Positions 1-7,147 of a stretch of 16,977 nt of DNA are shown one piece after another. Positions within the stretch are counted from its first letter, which is position 1, and each line of letters begins with the position of its first letter. The notes beneath the pieces were generated by a model. The model was not told the DNA's origin and searched no databases. It saw only the letters and a program-made list of their open reading frames with translations. This DNA is from JBAZOB01 sp041648895 (GTDB lineage Bacteria; Patescibacteriota; JAHJAL01): positions 1 to 16,977 of the forward strand of contig JBAZOB010000027.1 of NCBI GenBank assembly GCA_041648895.1. The letters run 5' to 3'. The translations under genes and the position numbers were made by a program.

Positions 1-123
1 AGCGCTTCTTATCCAGGATCCACTCCCTTAGTATAAATAATTCTTTCTGGATCCTGGATGCCGGAGCGCTACGCTTCCGCCTCCAGGATGACAGATAAGA
101 TATATTAACTAGCACTACTCATT
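1..123. repeat. MITE-like dispersed repeat, copy 1, cut by the window edge
   Basis: This stretch matches 3661-3779 nearly base for base, including the ATCCAGG / CCTGGAT inverted repeat, the GCCGGAGCGCTACGCTTCCG hairpin, the closing TCCAGGATGAC, and an outer end at 102-123 that differs from the right terminal repeat of the complete copy by one base. The left half lies outside the window. No coding capacity is seen, so mobilisation would have to be in trans. Confidence 0.75.
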
Positions 124-202
124 AATATGTTTTTGATATAATAAAATTAAATCAAGAAAAAGACTGGGAAGACCAAATTAAAATTAATAATTCATAGTAA
201 AA

Positions 203-310
203 ATGAATCCACGTTTCTGGCTATTAGCCATAATTATTTTCTTTATCATTCTGGTGATATTTCTGATCATTCATGTGCAAACAGAAAACACCTTACTTTC
301 ACTAATATAA
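203..310 (+). CDS. Possible 35-residue single-span membrane peptide
   Basis: An ATG-to-TAA frame encodes MNPRFWLLAI followed by an unbroken Ile/Leu/Phe/Val run to about residue 23, then a polar tail with HVQTENT. This is one membrane span with a basic N-terminus. No Shine-Dalgarno sequence is visible ahead of the ATG; a TATAAT at 137-142 could be a -10 but has no convincing -35. It lies alone between a mobile repeat and the peroxiredoxin promoter. In DNA this AT-rich a short hydrophobic frame can arise by chance, so this is a candidate only. No function is assigned. Confidence 0.3.
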   Translation: MNPRFWLLAIIIFFIILVIFLIIHVQTENTLLSLI

Positions 311-326
311 AAAAATAAGTTATTTA

Positions 327-355
327 TTGATAACTATTACCAATAATATTATGAT
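327..355 (+). promoter_or_regulatory. Sigma70-type promoter of the peroxiredoxin gene
   Basis: TTGATA (327-332), a 17-nt spacer and TATGAT (350-355), each one base off consensus. Transcription would start near 362 and give a leader of about 25 nt that includes the GAGGAG ribosome binding site at 378-383. One of the clearest promoters in the window. Confidence 0.75.
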
Positions 356-387
356 AAATAATAGAAATAATAATTAAGAGGAGAAAT

Positions 388-1056
388 ATGGAAAATAGTG
401 AACTAAAAAGAATTCCGTTGATTGGTGAAAAATTTCCTCCGATTGGTATCCAAACCACCCGCGGCCGCATGACTTTACCTGATGATTTTCATGGTCAATG
501 GTTTGTCTTGTTTAGCCACCCCGCTGATTTTACCCCGGTATGTACAACCGAATTTTCCGCTTTTGCCTCCCGCTATGAAGAATTCAAAAATATTAACACC
601 GAATTAATCGGACTTTCCATTGATCAAGTTTTCTCCCACATCAAATGGCTGGAATGGATGCGAGAAAATATTAACACCTCCGTCGAATTTCCCGTTATTG
701 CCGATCACGCCGGCAAATTAGCTCACGCTCTAGGCATGGTGCACCCTCGAAAAGGCTACAACACCGTCCGCGCCGTCTTCGTTGTCGATCCCGAAGGCAC
801 AATTCGTCTCATGCTTTACTACCCCCAAGAAGTTGGCCGCAATATCGATGAAATCCTGCGCGCCGTCAAAGCCCTACAATTAGCCGATAAACACAATATC
901 GCCACCCCCGCCAACTGGCCCCACAATGAAATTGTCGGCGATCACGTCATTATCCCCCCCGCCACCGATGTTTTGGAAGCCGAAAAACGCCTGCAACCTG
1001 ACGAAAACGCCAAATGTTATGACTGGTGGTTTTGTACTAAAAAGATTGAAGAATAG
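388..1056 (+). CDS. Peroxiredoxin, archaeal/Prx6-type
   Basis: Reduces hydrogen peroxide and organic hydroperoxides in the cytoplasm through a peroxidatic cysteine. The thioredoxin-fold active site reads HPADFTPVCTTEF, with peroxidatic Cys52 and the conserved Pro45 and Thr49. The long C-terminal dimerisation domain ends in CYDWWFC, giving Cys210 and Cys216 six residues apart. The archaeal Prx6-subfamily enzymes (for example Aeropyrum pernix Tpx) have this C-terminal pair, where one cysteine serves as resolving residue. At 222 residues the length fits the family. The start is set by GAGGAG 4 nt upstream of the ATG and by a promoter at 327-355. The M29-like peptidase gene follows after 11 nt and is probably co-transcribed. 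The electron donor cannot be told from this window. Confidence 0.93.
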   Translation: MENSELKRIPLIGEKFPPIGIQTTRGRMTLPDDFHGQWFVLFSHPADFTPVCTTEFSAFASRYEEFKNINTELIGLSIDQVFSHIKWLEWMRENINTSVEFPVIADHAGKLAHALGMVHPRKGYNTVRAVFVVDPEGTIRLMLYYPQEVGRNIDEILRAVKALQLADKHNIATPANWPHNEIVGDHVIIPPATDVLEAEKRLQPDENAKCYDWWFCTKKIEE

Positions 1057-1067
1057 TAATTATATAT

Positions 1068-2141
1068 ATGTCCCCAAAAGAACGCCAAAAAATGTTAATC
1101 GACGTTTTTGCTCCCCAAAAGAACGAAAAAGTTTTGATTCTAGTTGATGTCCCCCGTGAAAGTATACCCGATAACCAAAAATGGAGCGAGAGAAGACAAA
1201 TGGCTCACGAATGGGAAGAAGCTTTCCATAATATCAGCCAAGAAAACGATTTAAATCTAACTGTCGACAGACTAGAATTCCCATCTGTCGGACGCTCAAA
1301 TTATCTTCTTCCCGAAGACATTATTGAAACAGCCAAACAATACCATCTCGTCCTATCAATGTCCGAATACTCTTACAGCGTTCCCCTAAAAGCAATTATC
1401 CAGTCACCCGACAATATTTCCCGAATTGCCAGTATGCCCCAGATTGAAAAAAGAATGGAAGAAACCGCCATTAGCGCCGATTACGCCAAAGTCAAACTCT
1501 ACGCTACTACCCTCAAGCAACTTCTCGACCAATCCATTGGGGCTCAAATTACTTTTTCCACCAACGATCAACTTTACCTCGACCTCCGCTGGCGCCAAAT
1601 CGCCATCGCCGATGACGGCGACTACACTACCACTGGTAGCTTTGGCAACTTCCCCGCCGGCGAAGGTTTTATGACTCCCTATGAAGGCACGGAATCGGAG
1701 AAAGCCCAATATGGTCCCAGCCAAACCAAAGGTGTTATGCCTTTTAACTTTGATGGCCAAATTGTCAAATTTATCATTGAAGCCAATCAGATTGTTAAAA
1801 TTGAAGGCGATGAACCCAAAGCCAGCGAGCTTAATCAATATTTTACGGCCGACCCTACCCGACGCAACATCGCCGAATTAGGCCTGGGCTGCAACCCCCA
1901 AGCTGAAATTACCGGCAATATATTGGAAGATGAAAAAGCCGGCCTCCATATCGCCTACGGCACCAGCTCTCACTTTGGCGGCCAAGTTACCAGCGACACC
2001 CATCACGATCTGGTTTTTGCTTCCGGCTGTCCGATCGAAGGCACCACCGTTGACCTGATTCAACCCGACGGCAGCCAAATTCGCGTCATTGACCACAGCC
2101 AAATGCAATATGTTCTCCTCGAAAAAATGACTACAAAGTGA
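1068..2141 (+). CDS. M29-family-like aminopeptidase
   Basis: Resembles the thermophilic M29 metallo-aminopeptidases (AmpS/PepS), cytoplasmic enzymes that remove N-terminal residues from peptides using two metal ions. The family signature blocks appear in order: NFPAGEGFMTP with Glu199, AELGLGCNP with Glu270, GLHIAYG with His294, and THHDLVF with His312/His313 and Asp314, covering the expected metal ligands. At 357 residues it is a little shorter than typical M29 enzymes (about 400), mainly at the N-terminus. The related NicX-type dioxygenases share this fold, so a non-peptidase activity is possible. The start lies 11 nt after the peroxiredoxin stop with no clear Shine-Dalgarno sequence, suggesting shared transcription and perhaps translational re-initiation. 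The gene ends 24 nt before a palindromic repeat. Confidence 0.75.
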   Translation: MSPKERQKMLIDVFAPQKNEKVLILVDVPRESIPDNQKWSERRQMAHEWEEAFHNISQENDLNLTVDRLEFPSVGRSNYLLPEDIIETAKQYHLVLSMSEYSYSVPLKAIIQSPDNISRIASMPQIEKRMEETAISADYAKVKLYATTLKQLLDQSIGAQITFSTNDQLYLDLRWRQIAIADDGDYTTTGSFGNFPAGEGFMTPYEGTESEKAQYGPSQTKGVMPFNFDGQIVKFIIEANQIVKIEGDEPKASELNQYFTADPTRRNIAELGLGCNPQAEITGNILEDEKAGLHIAYGTSSHFGGQVTSDTHHDLVFASGCPIEGTTVDLIQPDGSQIRVIDHSQMQYVLLEKMTTK

Positions 2142-2165
2142 CAAAGTGACATATTTAGTTTGCAT

Positions 2166-2290
2166 GTCATCCCCGCCTCTCAGGGTCCCCATAAACTCGT
2201 TAGATTTATGGGGTAAGTTAGCGGGGATCTCATATGTAACGCGTATATTTTAATCTTGATGATGAGATCCCCGCTCAAGGCGGGGATGAC
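2166..2290. repeat. Three-armed palindromic repeat between convergent genes
   Basis: An outer stem GTCATCCCCGCC (2166-2177) with GGCGGGGATGAC (2279-2290) encloses two hairpins: CCCCATAAA / TTTATGGGG (2187-2195, 2205-2213) and AGCGGGGATCTCAT / ATGAGATCCCCGCT (2220-2233, 2262-2275). All three stems pair perfectly, so the single strand can fold as a three-way junction. It lies between the ends of the peptidase (+) and sugar dehydrogenase (-) genes and may terminate both. The GTCATCC outer end is shared with the MITE at 3587-3779. Confidence 0.8.
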
Positions 2291-2323
2291 AATCAAGAGT
2301 TAATTGTATATTCACACAACTCG

Positions 2324-3553
2324 TTAATTCGTAATTATTCTATAAATCCGATCATCGCCCTCGCGCAGCGTTCCCCGTCCATCCCGATTACTGGTAGTAA
2401 AATATATCGCTCCCTCCGGGCCTAAAGCCACTTCTCGCACCCGACCCACATTTACCGTGGCCATTTTTTCATACTCTAAAATATTGGTTGCGTCACTGGG
2501 ATCCAAAACAATTCTGATTATCCCTTCTCCCTTGAGCACACCAAAAAATAAATTACCATTAAATTGCAGAATAACGTCTGAATTATAGTAAATAATATCA
2601 GCCGGCGCCTCGGCCGGAGTAAATACCAATTTAGGTGATTCCAGACCCTCCTGGCTCTGCTCATGCGAAACAAACGGCCAACCATAGTTTTGCCCGGCTT
2701 GAATAATATTTATTTCATCACCACCCCCCGGACCGTCAAAACCGCTCGGTCCATGCTCTGTTTCGTACATCACTCCCTCCTTGGTCCAAGCAATACCTTG
2801 TGAATTTCGATGTCCCAAAGTCCAAACCGGACTGCCAAAAAACGGATTATCAGCCGGGATTGAACCATCACTATTGATCCGTAATATTTTGCCCGCCAAA
2901 CTATTCATATCTTGCGCCAGATATCTCTCGGTAGCATCACCGGTAGTAATATATAATTTTTGATCCGGGCCAAACTTTACCCGACAGCCAGCGTGATAAA
3001 CCGCTGCCGGAATGTCATCGATCAATATTGTTTCCTCACCAAGCGAATCAATATTGTCACGCCAACGCACTACTTTATCCACATATTCATCACCTCGGGG
3101 ATAAGCCAGACAAAAATAAATAAACCGATTATTCTCATAATCAGGATCCAAAGTCATACCCATCAATCCCTCCTCTTCCAGCGCCGAAACTTCCGAAAAA
3201 ACATGCAGCGGCGCGTCCTGCAACACATCGTTGATTACCTGACGAACTTTTCCATCTCTCTCTGTCACCAACATCCGCTCGGCCGAGGTAAAAACAATAC
3301 TCCAAGGCACAAACAAACCCCTAGCCACCTCCTCTACTCGATATTCAACCACCGCCACCTCTCCCTGATCGACATCCAAGTTTTCTGTCACCGCCTCCGT
3401 CAAATCACTCTCCTGACGACCATTATCAACAACTACTACTTTGCCCTTCTCCATTACTCTCGGCATCCACCACCCCAGATAATCACCAACCAAATACAAT
3501 CCCGCCCCCACTACCAAAACAGATATCAAAATAATTATTAACTTTTTATTCAT
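2324..3553 (-). CDS. Membrane-anchored PQQ-dependent sugar dehydrogenase family protein
   Basis: A six-bladed beta-propeller of the glucose/sorbosone dehydrogenase (GSDH, YliI/Asd-like) family, which oxidises aldose sugars outside the cytoplasmic membrane with PQQ and calcium. Residues 4-24 form a hydrophobic anchor or uncleaved signal, so the catalytic domain from about residue 70 is extracytoplasmic. Family motifs are GLFVPWSIVF near 79-88, LMGMTLDPDY, YHAGCRVKFGPD with the likely catalytic His187, YITTGDAT, LAGKILRINSDG, WTLGHRNSQGIAW, and ETEHGPSGFDGPGGGDEIN (264-282). The 409-residue length fits a full propeller plus anchor. No PQQ synthesis gene is present nearby. The first ATG precedes the membrane segment and has no clear Shine-Dalgarno sequence. 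The gene converges on the peptidase gene across the repeat at 2166-2290, and the MITE begins 33 nt upstream of its start. Confidence 0.88.
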   Translation of the reverse strand: MNKKLIIILISVLVVGAGLYLVGDYLGWWMPRVMEKGKVVVVDNGRQESDLTEAVTENLDVDQGEVAVVEYRVEEVARGLFVPWSIVFTSAERMLVTERDGKVRQVINDVLQDAPLHVFSEVSALEEEGLMGMTLDPDYENNRFIYFCLAYPRGDEYVDKVVRWRDNIDSLGEETILIDDIPAAVYHAGCRVKFGPDQKLYITTGDATERYLAQDMNSLAGKILRINSDGSIPADNPFFGSPVWTLGHRNSQGIAWTKEGVMYETEHGPSGFDGPGGGDEINIIQAGQNYGWPFVSHEQSQEGLESPKLVFTPAEAPADIIYYNSDVILQFNGNLFFGVLKGEGIIRIVLDPSDATNILEYEKMATVNVGRVREVALGPEGAIYFTTSNRDGRGTLREGDDRIYRIITN

Positions 3554-3586
3554 AATAAGTTAATCATCATTAATAAATTATTAATT

Positions 3587-3779
3587 AATGAGTTGTGCTA
3601 GTTAATATTTAATCATTGTCCGGTCAATGTCATCCTGGAAAGAAATCCGCCCAGGGCGGAGCTTCTTATCCAGGATTCACTTCCTTAATATAAATATTTT
3701 TACTGGATCCTGGATGCCGGAGCGCTACGCTTCCGCCTCCAGGATGACAGATAAGATATATTAACTAGCACAACTCATT
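3587..3779. mobile_element. MITE-like non-autonomous element with 22-bp terminal inverted repeats
   Basis: The ends at 3587-3608 (AATGAGTTGTGCTAG...) and 3758-3779 are perfect 22-bp inverted repeats. Inside are GTCATCCTGGA (3629-3639) paired with TCCAGGATGAC (3737-3747), a CCGCCC/GGGCGG hairpin, an ATCCAGGAT/ATCCTGGAT stem and a GGAGCG/CGCTTCC hairpin, so the strand folds into several arms. TTATTAA occurs close to both ends (3578-3584 and 3779-3785) but is too AT-rich to be a convincing target duplication. No open frame is present. A second, truncated copy is at 1-123. The element ends 8 nt before the end of the glycosyltransferase gene. Confidence 0.75.
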
Positions 3780-3787
3780 TATTAACA

Positions 3788-4684
3788 TCAATCCAGCAGT
3801 TTGACCAACTCCTCAAACACCCGATTATAACCGTGTCGCGCCGTTGATAAATATTTTTTTACTCCCAACCATTCCATTCCCTTCTTGGCTCGCCGATAAA
3901 TCACCCGGTCCAAACTCTTGTTGATAGCCACCAATTTTTTATCCAACCTGATCAAGTTCTTTTCCAAAAAAGATTTCTTTTCATCATCAAATTTATCAAA
4001 TTCATATTCCACGATATCAGTTTTTAACTCGCCCAAAACATAGCGATACAATTCCGTCTGCAAATACTTTTTGGAAATACCAATCCGACCCTCTTTTTTT
4101 AATCGGCGCACGCTCACTCGGATATGAGTCGAAAACAAAACCCGAAACAAACCAAAATAAGCCGCTCGCTTGGAAAAATCATGATCTTCGGCTATTTTAA
4201 TTTCTTCATCAAAACCCCCCGCTTTATTAAACACTTCTTTGGTCACCAAAGTGCAAAACCCGGGCGCGTGTGGATAAGTAAACTGATGAATCTTAAAAAA
4301 AGTATTCACCGTTCGGTGCAGCACCCGATCAACCAGCAAATCAGAAATAGGTAAAAACTCACAGGAAGCAATATCTAACCCTCGCTCCTGCATTTCCGCA
4401 TAAGCCTTCTGTAAAAAATCCGCCGGCAGCCTGACATCAGCATCAAAGAAAAACAGATATTCCCCTTGGGCCACCGCCGCCCCTCGATTTCGCCCCACCG
4501 CCGGCAATCCTCCCGCCACCACTCGAGCTTTATATTTTTTGGCAATCGCCCTGGTCTTATCTTTCGAGCCAGCATCAGCCACAATCACCTCATAGTCAGT
4601 AAATGTTTGTTTTTTAATATCCTTCAGCAAGTACACAATGTACTTTTCTTCATTTAAAGTGGGAATAATTATACTTATTTTCAT
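3788..4684 (-). CDS. Family 2 (GT-A) glycosyltransferase
   Basis: Transfers a sugar from a nucleotide donor, probably to a lipid or polysaccharide acceptor at the inner face of the membrane. The GT-A core starts at residue 3 with ISIIIPTLNEE, then VIVADAGSKDKT, the metal-binding DAD at 81-83 (FFFDADVRLP), and AEDHDFSKR (165-173) supplying the catalytic acidic pair of GT2 enzymes. No transmembrane helix is seen. The C-terminal 70 residues are rich in Lys, Arg and Glu and may contact the membrane or form a helical tail. The acceptor cannot be inferred. The gene is 69 nt downstream of the alpha/beta hydrolase on the same strand, with no obvious Shine-Dalgarno sequence before the ATG. Confidence 0.88.
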   Translation of the reverse strand: MKISIIIPTLNEEKYIVYLLKDIKKQTFTDYEVIVADAGSKDKTRAIAKKYKARVVAGGLPAVGRNRGAAVAQGEYLFFFDADVRLPADFLQKAYAEMQERGLDIASCEFLPISDLLVDRVLHRTVNTFFKIHQFTYPHAPGFCTLVTKEVFNKAGGFDEEIKIAEDHDFSKRAAYFGLFRVLFSTHIRVSVRRLKKEGRIGISKKYLQTELYRYVLGELKTDIVEYEFDKFDDEKKSFLEKNLIRLDKKLVAINKSLDRVIYRRAKKGMEWLGVKKYLSTARHGYNRVFEELVKLLD

Positions 4685-4753
4685 ATTAAAAAAATACGGC
4701 TATTTCTTTAATAATAGCAGCACTAGAACACAAAGAAAATTACCAAAGACAAA

Positions 4754-5794
4754 CTACCCCCTCATCTTTTCAATCAAAAAACTAGCCAGAAGATATAATT
4801 GGATTTTGTAGTGATCAAGATGTTCACAACCATGATTAGCGCCAGAAATTTCCACCATATAATTATCATGATTTTGCTTACTGATTTGTTTCATCACTTG
4901 GTTAACAGCATATATATCTACTTTTTCATCAAAAGAACCTTGTACATTTAAATGCGGACAAATAATTTTATCTACCACCTTATCAAGATTATATTGTCCT
5001 TCACAAACAGCCGACAGTTCGCGTTCCGTCACTCTCAATCCACCCTCATTTAGTTGGCTCACAACCTGGCCAATATTACACTGAATATATTTTAAATCGA
5101 TCGCCGAATTACCTGTTTTACCCCGCAGATCTTTGACTAAAGTATCATTAAGCTTAGGAATAATAGTCCGATTAGCAATCACTTCAAAATTGCTTCCCGT
5201 ATCACATAATTGGCTACTGGCCAACAACAATGCCAACCCGCCATAACTTGATCCATAGCCACCAACTTTATAACCCCACCGCTTTAAATACTCAAAATTT
5301 TTCACCAAATCATAACTCCGTTTTTCAATTCCCACATCACCTGAATAATCATATGACAAAGTACATATTCCATACCCATGGAGAATCTCTTGAATCCACT
5401 GGTTACTGATGCAATTCCACTCCGCCTGTAAACCTTGACTCAAAATAACAATTTTCCGATTTTGCAAAACATTTGGCCCCGACAGAATACCTTTGATCCC
5501 CTCCTCATTAACTACTACAGGTACATAATCAATTTCAACTTTACCCGATCCAACTTTCCCGACATTATTACTCCGTTCTAATACACACGCCGGCGGCACA
5601 TCAGTTTTATTAATACTATCAACCAAATCCATTAAAGGAAAATTATTCTCACAAATTACCACCGGCGGCAATGGTCTTAATTCAGATAGTTTCATTGATT
5701 TTCCAATCACAAACCGACCATCAATCTCATGAAATTTAATACTCGACAGCATCTCTCCGTCTTTACAAGCATCATTATTAATTTCTAATGGCAT
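4754..5794 (-). CDS. Alpha/beta hydrolase with a long N-terminal extension
   Basis: A probable serine hydrolase; its substrate is unknown. The fold begins near residue 112 with RKIVILSQGLQAEW (oxyanion region). The nucleophile elbow is GYGSSYGG with Ser183 in a G-x-S-x-G pattern, the acid is probably Asp289 in QGSFDEKVD, and the base is His321 in SGANHGCEH. Together these form a complete triad in the usual order. The first 110 or so residues do not match a hydrolase core I recognise and could be a separate domain or a beta-rich cap. No signal peptide or membrane span is seen, so it should be cytoplasmic. An alternative start at Met15 exists, but the first ATG is kept because the frame is open. 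A 12-bp palindrome lies 25 nt upstream of the start. Confidence 0.75.
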   Translation of the reverse strand: MPLEINNDACKDGEMLSSIKFHEIDGRFVIGKSMKLSELRPLPPVVICENNFPLMDLVDSINKTDVPPACVLERSNNVGKVGSGKVEIDYVPVVVNEEGIKGILSGPNVLQNRKIVILSQGLQAEWNCISNQWIQEILHGYGICTLSYDYSGDVGIEKRSYDLVKNFEYLKRWGYKVGGYGSSYGGLALLLASSQLCDTGSNFEVIANRTIIPKLNDTLVKDLRGKTGNSAIDLKYIQCNIGQVVSQLNEGGLRVTERELSAVCEGQYNLDKVVDKIICPHLNVQGSFDEKVDIYAVNQVMKQISKQNHDNYMVEISGANHGCEHLDHYKIQLYLLASFLIEKMRG

Positions 5795-5818
5795 AATTAA
5801 AACCTATCATAACAAAAT

Positions 5819-5848
5819 AATATTGATATGCCCTATCATATCAATATT
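5819..5848 (-). promoter_or_regulatory. Perfect 12-bp palindrome, terminator or operator
   Basis: AATATTGATATG (5819-5830) and CATATCAATATT (5837-5848) flank a 6-nt loop. Read on the minus strand it follows the S51 peptidase gene by 41 nt and precedes the hydrolase start by 24 nt, with ATTTTGTT after the stem. The stem is AT-rich and the T tract interrupted, so a weak terminator or a protein-binding site are both possible. Confidence 0.4.
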
Positions 5849-5889
5849 TTCACCAATTTCCAATCTATGTATCTCTTATTACCAACTAT

Positions 5890-6516
5890 CTACAAAATTA
5901 TTCCTCCCGCAGCACCAATTACCCTCATCTGCTCTCCATCAACCAAAATTGCCTGTTCATCAGTTAATCCCACCACCATTTTTTGTTTTTGCTGATAAAA
6001 TCTCCTCAAATCTTCACCATCACTCAACAGATAGTGCGGCCAGACATAAACATCCACCCAACCCAAACCACTTAAATCGGTTAAATTAATATCATTCTCA
6101 TCCGCTCCAATCCCAAAACCGGCCACCTCAATATCCGGCCCGGCAATAATGCTGCCCGCGCTTAAACCCACATAGACACATCCCGAACTAATCCGATCCA
6201 ATAGTAATTTATCAATTCCCGTCCGACGTAATTGATCCAAAATATAAAAAGTATTCCCGCCGGTCACATAATAGACCCCAAAATCACTGAGCTCGTTCGC
6301 TATATTTCTTTCGATAGAAATATTAACCATTTCATAATCAATACCCAATTCCCTCATTTCTTGCTCTTGCTGTTTTAACCAGCACTCATCACCCGGATTT
6401 CGCACGGTGTACAAAACCCCCACTTTTTTATTATCCAATCCAATCAATAATTCCCGCATCCTGGCCACAATATCACGATGAGTCAAACCGGCCGATGTTA
6501 ATAATAATTTGACCAT
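5890..6516 (-). CDS. S51-type serine peptidase (dipeptidase E-like)
   Basis: A cytoplasmic member of the class I glutamine-amidotransferase-like S51 family, which includes peptidase E (Asp-X dipeptides) and cyanophycinase. The start MVKLLLTSAGL, the segment YVTGGNTFYIL (83-93), the nucleophile elbow VGLSAGS with Ser119, and VWPHYL with His161 match the family order. The third catalytic residue cannot be fixed by eye. At 208 residues the length is close to peptidase E. No signal peptide is seen. The gene follows the YdeI/OmdA-like gene by 42 nt on the same strand, and no Shine-Dalgarno sequence is visible before the ATG. A glutaminase-like or other amidase role is the main alternative. Confidence 0.83.
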   Translation of the reverse strand: MVKLLLTSAGLTHRDIVARMRELLIGLDNKKVGVLYTVRNPGDECWLKQQEQEMRELGIDYEMVNISIERNIANELSDFGVYYVTGGNTFYILDQLRRTGIDKLLLDRISSGCVYVGLSAGSIIAGPDIEVAGFGIGADENDINLTDLSGLGWVDVYVWPHYLLSDGEDLRRFYQQKQKMVVGLTDEQAILVDGEQMRVIGAAGGIIL

Positions 6517-6558
6517 TTAACAATTAAATTGTTTTATTATTATTTACCAAGACCCACA

Positions 6559-6831
6559 CTAAGAGTTTTTTCGGACTGACAAGCGATGAACACAACCAGC
6601 CCAACAACATGGCCGACGCTTTCCCTCTTTAAGCTCCCTAAGCATCCTTTCAATATGGTTTCTTCTCGTTTCCAATTTTTTGACGGAAATAACCCAGCAA
6701 ATCCACTCATTGCGCGCCAGTGGCGTAATATCCTCCCAGGCAGTTTTAGCCACCGGGTCAGCAGTAAGGACTTTTCGTAAATCCGCTGGCATTTTATGTA
6801 GTGCACCTGGAATAATTTCTTTTTTGGTCAT
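6559..6831 (-). CDS. YdeI/OmdA-like small protein
   Basis: Resembles the C-terminal region of the YdeI/OmpD-associated family (OmdA-type), whose biochemical role is poorly known. The pattern MPADLRKVLTADPVAKTAWE, then the W-x-x-x-x-K-K-x-x-T-R repeat (WVISVKKLETRRNHIERML) and RPCCWAGCVHR near 73-83 are typical of short versions of this family. The closing CCWxGCxHR has three cysteines and one histidine that could bind metal, which is inference. No membrane segment is present. The overlapping frame at 6540-6806 on the same strand is a shadow. The gene lies 62 nt downstream of tRNA-Ser in the same direction and could receive read-through from it. Confidence 0.7.
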   Translation of the reverse strand: MTKKEIIPGALHKMPADLRKVLTADPVAKTAWEDITPLARNEWICWVISVKKLETRRNHIERMLRELKEGKRRPCCWAGCVHRLSVRKNS

Positions 6832-6850
6832 GGTTTTATTTTAACAAAAT

Positions 6851-6864
6851 TCCCCCTTCGGGGA
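6851..6864 (-). terminator. Short hairpin downstream of tRNA-Ser, possible terminator
   Basis: On the minus strand TCCCC-GAAG-GGGGA is followed by ATTTTGTT. It lies 30 nt past the tRNA-Ser 3' end and 19 nt before the YdeI-like start. GGGGAT further upstream (plus-strand ATCCCC at 6875-6880) can pair with the same C-rich strand, so two exclusive folds are possible. The stem is short. Confidence 0.4.
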
Positions 6865-6893
6865 TAAACTTCTCATCCCCTTTGCATTGAAAA

Positions 6894-6980
6894 CGGAGAG
6901 GGAGGGATTCGAACCCCCGAGACCCTTGCGGGTCTAACGGTTTTCAAGACCGCCGCATTCAACCGCTCTGCCACCTCTCC
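6894..6980 (-). tRNA. tRNA-Ser (anticodon UGA)
   Basis: The minus-strand product has a 7-bp acceptor stem (GGAGAGG with CCTCTCC), a D arm with GCAGAGCGGTTGAATGC, an anticodon stem with loop CTTGAAA (UGA at 6944-6946), the long variable arm expected of tRNA-Ser (AGACCC-GCAA-GGGTCT) and the T arm GGGGG-TTCGAAT-CCCTC. The discriminator is G, as in bacterial tRNA-Ser. CCA is not encoded and must be added after transcription. Length is 87 nt. Confidence 0.97.
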
Positions 6981-6992
6981 CCGACACTTGAA

Positions 6993-7021
6993 ATCTTATC
7001 AATAATTAAAATATTTATCAA
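6993..7021 (-). promoter_or_regulatory. Promoter of tRNA-Ser
   Basis: On the minus strand TTGATA (plus 7016-7021), a 17-nt spacer and TAAGAT (plus 6993-6998). The predicted start near 6986 leaves only about 6 nt before the mature tRNA end, as expected for a tRNA gene. Confidence 0.7.
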
Positions 7022-7035
7022 TCATGCTGGAAGAA

Positions 7036-7049
7036 TTCCTAATTCCTAA
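7036..7049. repeat. Two tandem TTCCTAA heptads
   Basis: TTCCTAA occurs twice in tandem (7036-7042, 7043-7049), followed by the related TTTTCTT. This is a short member of the T-T-N-N-T-A-A heptad family found at several intergenic sites here. The rest of the gap between tRNA-Ser and yjbQ shows only the tRNA promoter. Confidence 0.5.
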
Positions 7050-7147
7050 TTTTCTTAATACCGTTTTAATTACCTTTTTGCTATCATAGAAGATATAACT
7101 TTTTTAATACCAAGATTTCATATTTATCAATTAAATAAAGAAAAAGT

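Noticed and set aside
1404..1838. Minus-strand open frame of 144 codons inside the M29-like gene
   Set aside because: Antisense shadow of a gene whose metal ligands are recognisable; no recognisable protein features.
2960..3541. Plus-strand open frame of 193 codons opposite the sugar dehydrogenase
   Set aside because: It lies antisense within a gene with clear family motifs, is rich in His, Ile and Asn in a way typical of antisense reading, and shows no motif.
6518..6533. AACAAT/ATTGTT inverted repeat just upstream of the S51 peptidase
   Set aside because: Six-base AT-only arms are expected by chance in this composition.
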